Assembly (NCBI RefSeq): GCF_015206895.1
Contig: NZ_JADEXU010000028.1
Coordinates: forward strand, 1 to 64,000
Source: Nostoc sp. LEGE 12450
Lineage (GTDB): Bacteria > Cyanobacteriota > Cyanobacteriia > Cyanobacteriales > Nostocaceae
Reading direction: 5' to 3'
Length of the DNA stretch: 64,000 nt
A program made the position numbers and the translations under genes. The notes under the pieces are model-generated. The model ran no database searches. It had not been told where the DNA came from and saw nothing but the letters and a program-made list of their open reading frames with translations. Positions 39,304 to 47,791 of the stretch are shown one piece after another. The number at the start of each line of letters is the position of its first letter. Position 1 is the stretch's first letter.

Positions 39304-40500
39304 TTAAACAGTTAACTGTACCTGTGTGATACCTTGACGCATTTTATATTGTCGCTTTAACCAAGACTTTTTAATTATTTTACGGAGCAACGGAGCGAGT
39401 TGACTCAACAGCGATCGCAACAGTGCATTTTTTCGCAGTAGTTCGCCTTGTTTAGCTTCCTCTAACTGGAGTTGCTGGGCGCGGATAATTTCTGGCTCAC
39501 GTTCTGCTTGGATGTGCGATAGTGCCATATCTATGTCCTGGTGTTCGGCTTCTCTTTGCAACAACGGCACAAGATGATTAGCAGTGACAATCACATCACG
39601 GAATGCTAGATTAATTCCTTGGGCGCGGACGGGAGACATTGGGTGTGCAGCGTCACCCAGAAGCAGTACGCCTGGTGCGTGCCATTGGGGACAATAACCA
39701 ACCACAACAGAAAGGCGAATGGGGGATTCGATGGTGTCTGCATGATTACGGAAATGCTCTGCTAGCCATGAAGGTGATAATGAGGCAAAAATCTCTGCCC
39801 AGTTAGTTTGTTTGAAGTCAGTGTTTTCGGTTGCGGACATCACCCAAGCTAGATGCAGTTTTTCTTCTTCTGCTCCGTGAAAGATGGTAAATACGCGATC
39901 GCCATTTACAATAGTACGAAAAACATTATCGGCTGCAAACTCAGGACTGGCGGCAAGTTTAAACCAGAGAATATCAATATTTTTGGGCTGGCGTACCAAT
40001 TCCAATCCTATGCGTTGTCGCACAAGAGAATTTCGACCATCTGCCCCAATTACTAGGTCAGCAGTAAGTTCTCTACCATCGCTCAATACTACACCTGCGA
40101 CACGTTGATTACTCCAACGTAAATCTTTGACTGGAACACCCTGGATAAATTCAAACCCATTATTGGTTTGAGCTTCCGAAATCAGTGCTTTGAGTAGTGG
40201 TGGTTGTGAAACCAGTGTACAGGGTTGCGTTGCCCCCATTGGTTCATCAACTCGAAACAATTGCTTGTCCCCTAGAATGAATTCCCATGCGTCAAGCTGT
40301 CGATGGGGAATATGCTCTAACAATGGTGATAGGCCCATTTGTTCTAGTGCATCTAACCCACTGGGCATTAATCCTTCACCGCGAAAAACACGATGAAAGT
40401 CTTTTGCTGCTTCAATTAACGTTACAGGAATACCACGTTGTGTAAGGAGGAGGGCAAGGGTTGCACCTGTTGGGCCTGCGCCTACAATCACAATTTGCAT
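39304..40500 (-). CDS. FAD-dependent monooxygenase (PHBH fold)
   Basis: A 398-residue aromatic-hydroxylase type flavoprotein. The FAD dinucleotide motif GAGPTGATLA is at the N-terminus and the second FAD motif GDAAHPMSPVRAQGINLAFRD is near residue 285. The ADGRNSLVRQ segment is typical. It may hydroxylate an aromatic or quinone-like substrate; none can be named. It converges with the hydrolase at 38369. Confidence 0.85.
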   Translation of the reverse strand: MQIVIVGAGPTGATLALLLTQRGIPVTLIEAAKDFHRVFRGEGLMPSGLDALEQMGLSPLLEHIPHRQLDAWEFILGDKQLFRVDEPMGATQPCTLVSQPPLLKALISEAQTNNGFEFIQGVPVKDLRWSNQRVAGVVLSDGRELTADLVIGADGRNSLVRQRIGLELVRQPKNIDILWFKLAASPEFAADNVFRTIVNGDRVFTIFHGAEEEKLHLAWVMSATENTDFKQTNWAEIFASLSPSWLAEHFRNHADTIESPIRLSVVVGYCPQWHAPGVLLLGDAAHPMSPVRAQGINLAFRDVIVTANHLVPLLQREAEHQDIDMALSHIQAEREPEIIRAQQLQLEEAKQGELLRKNALLRSLLSQLAPLLRKIIKKSWLKRQYKMRQGITQVQLTV

Positions 40501-40612
40501 TACGTTATCCCTCCTGTATTAGGTGTTCTGCACTAGTTCCAGAATAACGAACCACAGAGGCGCAGAGAACACAGAGAAATGAGAGTTTGAGAGTATTTTA
40601 CGTAAGTCGTAA
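40501..40612. repeat. Spacer with the CAGAGGCGCAGAG repeat, copy 2
   Basis: The segment at about 40551-40577 (ACCACAGAGGCGCAGAG then AACACAGAG) closely matches the repeat upstream of ureA at 7000-7026. Here it sits upstream of the flavin monooxygenase, which reads the opposite way, and after the GntR gene end. Confidence 0.6.
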
Positions 40613-41596
40613 TTAACTCAAACCTAGTTCTCGTTTGAGCAAGTTAATCGAGTTAGTACCGATATAATTTTCAACCTTAATCAGCTTTGGGGGACGAATA
40701 ATATCTTCATCAGATGCTTGTACGGCTGCTTGCACGGCTGCAAAACTGGCTTGATCGCTGATGATTACCTCAGCCCGTTTAACCATAGCCTGAAGTTTAT
40801 AGGCATCTTTTGGTTGTGCAGTCATCACTAGTAGTTCATCTCCCCGCAAACCGTGGAGGATGACTTCTGCTGCTCGTGCAATCCCGGAACTGAGGCTAAC
40901 TATGCCTACACAATTCTCTTTTGGTAGGGTTTTTAAGAGGCTGAGTTCTTTGCTGTAGTCGTAAATATCCAGAGGAATTACCCGTGCAGCTTTAGGGGCT
41001 GCGATCGCTTCCACATTACTGATAAAATACCGACTTGTGACTACTGTCGCAGAGGTAGTTTTATCTAACACTGCTGTTAATTCTTCCATTGCTACTAACT
41101 GCACTGGTATTTTTAGCGATCGCTCCAATTCATACACCATCAATTCACCAGCACCCATGTCATAGGATGGAACTGCAACTAGTACCCGCGCACTACAACG
41201 CAAGCGCCAGTCAATTTCCGCTAAAAATAGCTCTCTGGCTTGATTGAGCGAACATCCTTGAGAGAGCAGATCGTCAAGTGCTTGCTGGACAACTTGATAT
41301 GCGTCAGGATTTTGTTTGAGAATTGGTGATTGCAGCCGACTACCGCCCTCATGACCTTGGGCACGAACATAAATACCCGAACCAGCCATACTTTCAACAA
41401 ATCCGTCTTCCTCCAGTTGACGGTAAACTTTGCTAATGGTATTACGGTGTAATCCCGTTTGCATTGCCAGCGCTCTTGTGCTTGGCAATTTGTAAGCAGG
41501 GGGATATTGCCGAGAAGCGATCGCAAAGCGGATTTGATTAAACAGCTGGGTTGATGCGGGAATTTCGCTGTCTGGCTGAATACGGAATTGAATCAC
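40613..41596 (-). CDS. GntR-family transcriptional regulator
   Basis: About 327 residues with an N-terminal GntR winged helix (LFNQIRFAIASRQYPPAYKL, PSTRALAMQTGLHRNTISKV, VYRQLEEDGFVES) and a C-terminal domain that I do not recognise. I place the start at the GTG at 41596, because AGGAGG at 41604-41609 lies seven bases before it; TTG at 41602 would be too close. The YtrA-like short linker group is a possible relative. Its target is unknown; the adjacent divergent dienelactone hydrolase is a candidate. Confidence 0.8.
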   Translation of the reverse strand: MIQFRIQPDSEIPASTQLFNQIRFAIASRQYPPAYKLPSTRALAMQTGLHRNTISKVYRQLEEDGFVESMAGSGIYVRAQGHEGGSRLQSPILKQNPDAYQVVQQALDDLLSQGCSLNQARELFLAEIDWRLRCSARVLVAVPSYDMGAGELMVYELERSLKIPVQLVAMEELTAVLDKTTSATVVTSRYFISNVEAIAAPKAARVIPLDIYDYSKELSLLKTLPKENCVGIVSLSSGIARAAEVILHGLRGDELLVMTAQPKDAYKLQAMVKRAEVIISDQASFAAVQAAVQASDEDIIRPPKLIKVENYIGTNSINLLKRELGLS

Positions 41597-41603
41597 CACC
41601 AAA

Positions 41604-41609
41604 CCTCCT
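41604..41609 (-). promoter_or_regulatory. Shine-Dalgarno that sets the GntR start
   Basis: AGGAGG on the minus strand is one base before a TTG, four before a GTG and seven before a second GTG in the same frame. The second GTG (41596) has the best spacing. Confidence 0.75.
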
Positions 41610-41863
41610 GAATACTAAGTGCTGAGTGATAAATGCTGAGTTTTTGGTATTAGATATTTACTTTTATACATAGCACTCCTTTAGTGACCAGCTGTATTTG
41701 CTACATATCAAAATATTTGATTTACAAATAAAATTTTCCTGGTAGAAATTTTTAATGCGCTCACTATGGTATTTGGTAATTCTATTGGAAATAACCTCGG
41801 CATACTGGCATAGTTATATCAAACAAACACACCGTTAATCACATAACACGGGTAAAAATTATT

Positions 41864-42604
41864 ATGGCAGAGCAAGCAATAATTACCACAACGGTTAATC
41901 TTTTGCAAGATAATATTCAAGTGTCAGCATATCTGGCAGAACCAAAAGAACCTGGATCTTACCCAGGAATCGTGGTCTTACAAGAGATTTTTGGTGTCAA
42001 CGTTCACATTCGGGATGTTACAGAACGGATTGCCAAACTTGGGTATGTAGCGATCGCACCTGCACTTTTTCAACGCACTGCTCCTGGCTTTGAAACCGGA
42101 TACACACCTGAAGATATTGAAACGGGCAGAGGTTATGCTATGCAAACTCAAGCATCAGAGTTATTGAGCGATATTCAACTAGCAATTGACTACCTCAAAA
42201 ATCTGCCTCAAGTAAAAAAAGATAGTTTTGGCTGTATTGGCTTCTGCTTTGGCGGTCATGTCGCATATCTTGCAGCCACTTTACCAGATATTAAAGCTAC
42301 AGCTTCCTTTTATGGTGCTGGAATTACCACCCGCACGCCAGGAGGTGGCCCTCCCACTGTTACCCACACCAGAGAGATTCCAGGCACTCTCTATGCCTTC
42401 TTTGGTAAAGAAGATGCTAGCATCCCACCCGAACAAGTAGATGAGATTGAAGCAGAGTTAGAAAAATATAAAATTCCTCATCGTGTGTTTCGCTACGATG
42501 GAGCTGATCACGGATTTTTCTGTGACCTTCGTGCCAGTTATAATCCTAAAGCTGCTGCTGATGCTTGGGAGCAAGCAAAACAACTCTTTAGTCAACTGAA
42601 TTAG
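41864..42604 (+). CDS. Dienelactone hydrolase family protein
   Basis: A 246-residue alpha/beta hydrolase with the dienelactone-hydrolase Cys128 in GCIGFCFGGH, Asp in FFGKEDASIPPE and His in DGADHGFFCD. The triad is complete. It may hydrolyse lactones or esters. It is divergent from the GntR gene and separate from the S1 gene by a heptad repeat cluster. Confidence 0.9.
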   Translation: MAEQAIITTTVNLLQDNIQVSAYLAEPKEPGSYPGIVVLQEIFGVNVHIRDVTERIAKLGYVAIAPALFQRTAPGFETGYTPEDIETGRGYAMQTQASELLSDIQLAIDYLKNLPQVKKDSFGCIGFCFGGHVAYLAATLPDIKATASFYGAGITTRTPGGGPPTVTHTREIPGTLYAFFGKEDASIPPEQVDEIEAELEKYKIPHRVFRYDGADHGFFCDLRASYNPKAAADAWEQAKQLFSQLN

Positions 42605-42675
42605 TCATTAGTCATTAGTCATTAGTGAATAATAAAGGACAACTGACAAATGACAAATGACAAGTGACTAATGAC
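42603..42675. repeat. Heptad repeat cluster between the hydrolase and S1 gene
   Basis: TAGTCAT repeated three times, then GACAAATGACAAATGACAAG and GACTAATGACA. The opposite orientations make an extended inverted repeat. It probably ends the hydrolase transcript. Confidence 0.75.
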
Positions 42676-42726
42676 AATCTAAACTCCAGTTGCACCATCT
42701 CAAATAACAATTAATCTTCAAAAGTC

Positions 42727-43629
42727 ATGAATTCCGAATCGAAACTTTCTCAAACAGCCAATTCGTCATTTACGATGGACGATTTTGCCAAAGCGCTAGA
42801 AAAACACGACTACCAGTTTCAAAAGGGACAGGTTGTACATGGCAAAGTGTTCCAACTTGACCATGATGGAGCTTATGTCGATATTGGTGGCAAGTCGTCA
42901 GCTTTTCTACCGCGCGATGAGGCTTCTTTGAGAGCAGTTACCGATTTATCGGAAGTGCTGCCATTGCAAGAGGAAATGCAGTTTTTGATTATCCGAGATC
43001 AGGATGCAGAAGGTCAAGTCACCCTTTCTCGGAAGCAGTTGGAAATTCAGCACATCTGGGAACGATTGGCGGAAATGCAGGAAAATGCTCAGACTGTGCA
43101 AGTAAAGGTTATGGGCGTTAATAAAGGTGGTGTTACCGTCGATATTCTCTCTTTGCGGGGATTTATTCCGCGATCGCACCTGGCAGAGCGTGATAACTTA
43201 GAAGCACTCAAAGGTCAAAATCTGACTGTGGGCTTTTTGGAAATTAATAAAAACACCAACAAACTCATCCTTTCTCAGCGATTAGCAACTCGTTCTAGCA
43301 ACTTCAGCTTATTAGAACTAGGTCAACTGGTGGAAGGTAAAGTTACTGGCATCAAACCTTTTGGTGTGTTTGTCGATTTAAATGGTATGGGGGCTTTGCT
43401 TCATATCAAACAGGTAAGCCAAAAATTCATCGACTCTCTAGAAAAGGTATTTAAAGTTGGCCAGCCAATTAAAGCTGTAATTATTGACTTGGATGAAGGT
43501 AAAGGGCGGGTTGCTCTTTCTACCAGAGTTTTGGAAAATTTCCCTGGTGAAGTGCTAGAGAATATGGATGAGGTGATGGCTTCGGCTGAGGCGCGTGCTA
43601 ATAGAGCTAATAACAAAGCTGCTGAATAG
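42727..43629 (+). CDS. S1 RNA-binding protein (ribosomal protein S1 homologue)
   Basis: 300 residues with three S1 OB-fold repeats, at about 34-105 (VVHGKVFQLDHDGAYVDIGG), 120-185 (VMGVNKGGVTVDILSLRGFI) and 198-268 (VEGKVTGIKPFGVFVDLNGM). Cyanobacterial S1 is shorter than the six-repeat E. coli protein, as here. Two S1 paralogues are usual; which one this is cannot be fixed. It starts at an ATG and ends in an Ala/Asn/Arg-rich tail. Confidence 0.9.
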   Translation: MNSESKLSQTANSSFTMDDFAKALEKHDYQFQKGQVVHGKVFQLDHDGAYVDIGGKSSAFLPRDEASLRAVTDLSEVLPLQEEMQFLIIRDQDAEGQVTLSRKQLEIQHIWERLAEMQENAQTVQVKVMGVNKGGVTVDILSLRGFIPRSHLAERDNLEALKGQNLTVGFLEINKNTNKLILSQRLATRSSNFSLLELGQLVEGKVTGIKPFGVFVDLNGMGALLHIKQVSQKFIDSLEKVFKVGQPIKAVIIDLDEGKGRVALSTRVLENFPGEVLENMDEVMASAEARANRANNKAAE

Positions 43630-43697
43630 TTTTGAGGTGGGCTGTTTGCACAAAGCGTTTAAATCGCCATGTGAAACAATTTTGAATTGTTAATACT

Positions 43698-43726
43698 CCC
43701 CCCTGCATCTACAAAGATATGGGGGG
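43698..43726. repeat. CCCCCC...GGGGGG hairpin, copy A
   Basis: CCCCCCTGCATCTACAAAGA followed by TATGGGGGG folds with a 6-bp GC stem and an inner ATCT/AGAT pair. A copy in the same orientation is at 44977-45002. The two bracket a 1.3-kb region with repeats and two small genes. Confidence 0.75.
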
Positions 43727-43770
43727 ATTGTAATTGGGAAAACTTTTCACAGGTTAAGGCAAGAAACCCG

Positions 43771-43821
43771 ATAAATCGCCGTCTTTACAATAATCAGTCC
43801 TTTGCAGAGACGGCGATTTAT
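43771..43821. terminator. 20-bp inverted repeat after the S1 gene
   Basis: Arms ATAAATCGCCGTCTTTACAA and TTGCAGAGACGGCGATTTAT pair with 18 of 20 matches and an 11-base loop. It is followed by AAGGTTTTT, which fits a rho-independent terminator or a MITE-like element. A related GATAAATCGCCGTCT unit recurs at 61605-61627. Confidence 0.65.
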
Positions 43822-43862
43822 AAGGTTTTTGCGATCTTGGGCGTGTCATCAAAAAACCTTAT
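43820..43862. repeat. Second inverted repeat overlapping the first
   Basis: ATAAGGTTTTT (43820-43830) and AAAAACCTTAT (43852-43862) are perfect 11-bp arms around a 21-base loop. The first arm overlaps the end of the 43771-43821 hairpin, so the two structures exclude each other. Confidence 0.65.
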
Positions 43863-43989
43863 CCGAACCGTTTGGTGTGAACAGTTAATTAGAATTATTG
43901 CTAAATCAATCGTAACAACTAAAGCAGTATTTTTTTATTTGGGAGTCGCTAAAGTCGAATTTAATAAGCAAAATGGTATTTGACTTACT

Positions 43990-44175
43990 CAAAAGAAGCT
44001 TTTACTTACTCAAACCCCAGTTTGCTTTCTCTTTTCAGTGTTTTCCGCAAGCAAAATGAGCTTTTACTTTCTCAAACCCCAGTTTGCTTTCTCATTTTGG
44101 TGTTTTCCGCAAGCAAAAGAAGCTTTTACTTTCTCAAACCCCGGTTTGCTTTCTCATTTCGGTGTTCTCCGCAAG
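43990..44175. repeat. Three tandem 62-bp direct repeats
   Basis: Units start at 43990, 44052 and 44114 and share AGCTTTTACTT, CTCAAACCCC, GTTTGCTTTCTC and CCGCAAGCAA blocks. Each carries a CAAACC...GGTTTG-like inner palindrome (perfect in unit 3). 62 is not a multiple of three, and the translations give no conserved peptide, so it is not coding. The array lies within the hairpin-bracketed island. Confidence 0.85.
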
Positions 44176-44180
44176 CAATC

Positions 44181-44206
44181 AAGCATATTGAGAAAGCAAT
44201 ATGCTT
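44181..44206. terminator. Perfect 10-bp palindrome after the tandem array
   Basis: AAGCATATTG then AGAAAG then CAATATGCTT, a perfect stem with a 6-base loop. It ends 55 bases past the stop of the small gene at 44261, on the minus strand, so it could terminate that gene's transcript. Confidence 0.6.
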
Positions 44207-44260
44207 AATTGCTGATTCATTGCAGTAATTTCCACACTCGTGACAACTATCTCTTTTAGA

Positions 44261-44449
44261 TTACTTCTCTTTATCTTTATCTAATGCTTCCTGAATTGCA
44301 CGACGGCAAAATTCTGGAGGATCATCTTTGGTAGATAGTTCTTCCTTCATAGTTTTTGTGACACGTAAATTAAGACGTTCACTTAAAGGTTCTTCCCTCT
44401 CTGATTTAAATGGTTTTAAATTTTCTGAATGACCTTTAGGGTTAGGCAT
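44261..44449 (-). CDS. Small ribbon-helix-helix-like protein
   Basis: 62 residues: a charged N-terminus MPNPKGHSENLKPFKSEREE followed by LSERLNLRVTKTMKEELSTK and FCRRAIQEALDKD, which gives the strand-helix-helix look of a small DNA-binding protein. Similar short Nostoc proteins (MPNPKG...) occur on plasmids and mobile regions. It is inside the hairpin-bracketed island. The function is not known. Confidence 0.6.
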   Translation of the reverse strand: MPNPKGHSENLKPFKSEREEPLSERLNLRVTKTMKEELSTKDDPPEFCRRAIQEALDKDKEK

Positions 44450-44578
44450 TTATGTAGAAATATAAATATGACTTGAACCACTGGTAGGCAGCAGATTGAA
44501 TTGTTTTTTAGTGGTTGTGGCAACTTGCCGGAAGCACAACCACCAATATCCAATTCAAAAAATGGACACTACTATTTT

Positions 44579-44953
44579 ATGTTCACGCGTTCCGAACTTG
44601 AAATCAAGACTATTAAAGAATTACGCGATTTGTGTCGGAGATACGGTGTAAAACCTACCGGGAATGCAGGATACAAAACCTCGTATATCGTAACTCTGAT
44701 GGCATTTCCACTTTTAGCGCTCCAACAAATGAAGCTAGGTAAAGGGTTAAAATCCCCTAACTTTAACGCTATCCAGGTAATCAACTCCGCTATTGAGGAG
44801 ATGAATTCACCCACAGACGAACAAACAGCACTGATTCGGATAACTTTGGAAGGCAGAAAAATGAGCTATCCTGACCGATATCAGCAAGAGAATCTGCTGA
44901 ACTTGCACAAAGCTAAAATGTCACTTGAACAAGCTATCGACTTTTTGAGCTAA
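44579..44953 (+). CDS. Small SAP-like domain protein
   Basis: About 124 residues from the ATG at 44579. Residues 1-40 (MFTRSELEIKTIKELRDLCR, then RYGVKPTGNAGYKTSYI) have a SAP/HeH helix-loop-helix pattern, which often binds DNA. The rest is helical and unrecognised. An upstream TTG (44501) would add 26 unrelated residues. It lies on the strand opposite to the RHH-like gene. Confidence 0.55.
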   Translation: MFTRSELEIKTIKELRDLCRRYGVKPTGNAGYKTSYIVTLMAFPLLALQQMKLGKGLKSPNFNAIQVINSAIEEMNSPTDEQTALIRITLEGRKMSYPDRYQQENLLNLHKAKMSLEQAIDFLS

Positions 44954-44976
44954 TAAAACTAATTTTATTAACCTAT

Positions 44977-45002
44977 CCCCTGCATCTACAAAGATGTGGG
45001 GG
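44977..45002 (+). terminator. CCCC...GGGGG hairpin, copy B
   Basis: CCCCTGCATCTACAAAGATG followed by TGGGGG repeats copy A at 43698-43726 in the same orientation. Here it is followed by ATCATTTTTA, so it can be the terminator of the SAP-like gene, which ends 24 bases before. Confidence 0.7.
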
Positions 45003-45129
45003 ATCATTTTTAGAGTATTAAGATAAATAAGGTGTGACCAATTGGCTTAGTTGGCGTGAGGATATCTTAGGCATATATCGGGCATTTTGACAACTATAAA
45101 CGCTGCAACTATTCAATTTAGGTATTTAT

Positions 45130-46005
45130 ATGTTTCTAGTAACTGGAGCAACGGGAGGAATTGGTCGCAGAGTTGTGCGACTGCTACGGCAACGAGAACA
45201 GTCTGTGCGGGCATTTGTTCGCCTTACCTCGCGCTACAGCGAGTTAGAACACCGGGGTGCAGAAATCTTTATCGGTGATTTGCTGCGGGAAAAAGATATT
45301 CAAAAAGCTACTCAAGGTGTGAAGTATATTATCAGCGCTCACGGTTCTGATAGCGATGCTCTATCTTTAGATTACCGCGCAAATATTGAACTGATTGACC
45401 AAGCAAAAGCCAATGGCGTAGAGCATTTTGTCTTCATTTCCGTATTGGGAGCCGATCGCGGATATGAAGACGCTCCTGTGTTCAAAGCCAAACGAGCAGT
45501 AGAGCAATATTTGGCAGCTAGTGGCTTGAATTACACAATTTTACGCCCATCTGGATTAGCATCTAACTTGCTGCCACTGGTAGAACGATTTCGGGAAACA
45601 GGATTGTATCTGCTGATTGGCGATCGCAAAAACCGTACCTCAATTGTCAGTACCGATGATTTGGCAAGGATAGTAGTGGATTCTGTGGCAGTTGCAGGCG
45701 CTCGTAACCAGATTTTACCAGTGGGAGGCCCGGAGATTTTATTACGAGAAGATATTCCCCGGATTTTTGGTCGGATTTTCGCCAAAGAGCCAGTAATAAT
45801 TAATTCACCACTATTTTTTATTGATGGATTACAAGGTGCATTGGGTCTATTTAATCCCCAAGTCCAAAAAGCTTTGGGAACTTATCGCACATTGCTAGCA
45901 AATGAATTTTTCTGTACAAAAGATGAAATTGCCAATTTAGAAGCGATTTTTAACTTCCAATTGGAGACATTAGAAAACTTTTTACGGCGTTATCTAGCAG
46001 TTTGA
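45130..46005 (+). CDS. NAD(P)-binding SDR/NmrA-like protein
   Basis: A 291-residue atypical short-chain dehydrogenase: N-terminal VTGATGGIGRRVVRLL (GxxGxxG), HFVFISVLGADRGYEDAP, YTILRPSGLASN and STDDLARIVVDS. The SDR YxxxK is not clear, which fits an NmrA/ycf39-like subgroup that binds NAD(P) without classical catalysis. It precedes hlyD. Confidence 0.8.
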   Translation: MFLVTGATGGIGRRVVRLLRQREQSVRAFVRLTSRYSELEHRGAEIFIGDLLREKDIQKATQGVKYIISAHGSDSDALSLDYRANIELIDQAKANGVEHFVFISVLGADRGYEDAPVFKAKRAVEQYLAASGLNYTILRPSGLASNLLPLVERFRETGLYLLIGDRKNRTSIVSTDDLARIVVDSVAVAGARNQILPVGGPEILLREDIPRIFGRIFAKEPVIINSPLFFIDGLQGALGLFNPQVQKALGTYRTLLANEFFCTKDEIANLEAIFNFQLETLENFLRRYLAV

Positions 46006-46015
46006 ATTAAACACA

Positions 46016-46110
46016 AGTCATTAGTGATTGGTCACTTGTACTGAGCGAAGTCGAAGTATTGGTCATTGATGAATCACCAAAAACAAATGACAAATGACTA
46101 ATGACAAATA
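46016..46110. repeat. Heptad repeats with embedded TTGTACTGAGCG element
   Basis: TCATTAG-type heptads, then CTTGTACTGAGCGAAGTCGA followed by AGTATTGG (46035-46062), then GACAAATGACTAATGACA. The TTGTACTGAGCG element also occurs twice inside the DUF92 gene at 58259 and 58297. Confidence 0.75.
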
Positions 46111-46127
46111 AAAAAGGATAAAAATAT

Positions 46128-47609
46128 ATGGTAAATGCTGCTCAAGCACGTCAGACAAAAGAGCGATTCGCCCAACCAGAGGAACAACTCACTTATGAAT
46201 TGGGGAAGGCAGTACAGGAATTGCCACCCCTGTACACAAGATTATTAGCGGGAACGATGAGCGCCATTGTATTTGGAGCGATCGCTTGGGCGTACTTCTC
46301 GCAAATAGATGAAGTAGCAACAGCACCAGGGGAATTAATTGCTTCTACACAGGTTAGGCCAGTGACATCCTTGGGTGGGGGGTCAATTGTCGGCGTGAAA
46401 GTGCAAGAAGGCGATCGCGTTACCAAAGGTCAAATCCTGATTCAAAAAGACCCTGACCTACAAATAACTGATGTTTCCCGCCTAGCCAAATCAACTAGAT
46501 TGATTCAAGACGATTTGCAACGTTTGGATGCAGAACGTCTTGGAGGCAAAACCACTGGGACGAAGCTACAAGATGAACTTTTAACTTCCCGCCTGCAAGA
46601 CTACCAAGCACGTCAAGCAGGAGCAGAAGCAGAAGCAAATCGCCAAATAGCACTCATCAATCAAGCCAAAGTCCGGTTGACTCGATTGCAAGAGAACTTA
46701 GCTAATGCCAAAAGCAGCTTTGCTAATGCCAAAACCAACCTTGCCAACGCAGACAGCATCCGAATTAAAATTGAAAGTAATTTGGCACTTGCACAAGAAA
46801 GGGAAAAAAGCTTACGCACCCTAATTACTACTGGTGCTGTACCTCGTGTCGATTACTTGGATGCTCAAGAAAGATTGACTCGTGCAAAGACAGAAATTAC
46901 CAGATCGCAAGATGAAGTGACTAACGCCCAGAATAGAATAACAGAGGCTCAAGATAAAGTCACATCATTAGAAAAAGATATTGCTGCCCAAGCCCAAGAA
47001 ATTCGCCAAGCAGAACAAGCTTACAACGCTGCTCGCAGTCAGGCCCAGCGTGTCGCATCAGAACGCCAAAGTGAAATATTGACACAGTTCAACAAACGTA
47101 AAGAAGAACTGACAACTGTTCAAGGTCAATTAGAGCAGGCGAGGAAGCAGCAAGCTTTAGAAACGATTGAAGCTCCCGTTGCAGGTACGATTTACAGAGT
47201 CAAAGCCACCAAGGGGCCAGTCCAATCTGGTGAAGAATTGCTGTCAATTTTGCCCGAAGGCGAAGAAATGCTTCTAGAGGTGAAAGTTCTTAACCGCGAT
47301 ATTGGGTTTATTCGTCAAGGCATGAAGGCAAAAGTGAAAATGGCGACTTTCCCCTTCCAGGAATTTGGCGTTGTAGAGGGCGAAGTTATGCAAGTCAGTC
47401 CAAATGCAATTATTGATAAAGAATTGGGCTTAGTTTTTCCTACAAGAATTAAGCTAAATAAACATTCAGTTAATGTGCGTGGTCAAGAGGTAGAATTTAC
47501 ACCAGGAATGTCTGCTACAGGTGAAATTGTCACTCGTAAAAAGTCAATTCTGACATTCATCACTGAGCCTGTGACGCGGCGGTTCAATGAAGCATTTTCT
47601 GTTAGGTAG
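46128..47609 (+). CDS. HlyD-family secretion adaptor
   Basis: Periplasmic adaptor of type I secretion. 493 residues: cytosolic N-terminus, one membrane segment (about 38-62, LLAGTMSAIVFGAIAWAYF), a biotinyl-lipoyl half (GGGSIVGVKVQEGDRVTKGQ), a long Lys/Ala/Gln-rich coiled-coil hairpin (about 105-325), a lipoyl half (IEAPVAGTIYRVKATKGP) and a beta-barrel end. It would pair with the ABC exporter gene at 54003, 6 kb away on the other strand, and an outer membrane TolC not in the window. Confidence 0.9.
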   Translation: MVNAAQARQTKERFAQPEEQLTYELGKAVQELPPLYTRLLAGTMSAIVFGAIAWAYFSQIDEVATAPGELIASTQVRPVTSLGGGSIVGVKVQEGDRVTKGQILIQKDPDLQITDVSRLAKSTRLIQDDLQRLDAERLGGKTTGTKLQDELLTSRLQDYQARQAGAEAEANRQIALINQAKVRLTRLQENLANAKSSFANAKTNLANADSIRIKIESNLALAQEREKSLRTLITTGAVPRVDYLDAQERLTRAKTEITRSQDEVTNAQNRITEAQDKVTSLEKDIAAQAQEIRQAEQAYNAARSQAQRVASERQSEILTQFNKRKEELTTVQGQLEQARKQQALETIEAPVAGTIYRVKATKGPVQSGEELLSILPEGEEMLLEVKVLNRDIGFIRQGMKAKVKMATFPFQEFGVVEGEVMQVSPNAIIDKELGLVFPTRIKLNKHSVNVRGQEVEFTPGMSATGEIVTRKKSILTFITEPVTRRFNEAFSVR

Positions 47610-47683
47610 ATTGATAGCCTCTCTTGTTCTTATAGCTATTTCAAAAGCAATGCCTACGCATCCCACAAACCACACCTAAAACG

Positions 47684-47710
47684 TAAGGGTTTAGCAATGC
47701 TAAACCCTTA
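47684..47710 (+). terminator. Hairpin after hlyD
   Basis: TAAGGGTTTAGC, loop AAT, GCTAAACCCTTA: a perfect 12-bp stem. It is followed by AATTTATTTG, a modest U-run, and is 75 bases past the hlyD stop. Confidence 0.75.
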
Positions 47711-47791
47711 AATTTATTTGTAACAGACGAGCGGTTTGGTTTATTTTTCTAACCGAGCAGTATTTGACTGAACTACAAATCGCTATAATTT

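Noticed and set aside
43990-44175. CRISPR array
   Set aside because: Repeats are directly adjacent with a 62-bp period and no unique spacers; no cas gene is present.
43980-44228. Open frame across the 62-bp repeats as a gene
   Set aside because: The unit length is not a multiple of three, so each copy is read in a different frame; the translation has no conserved pattern.
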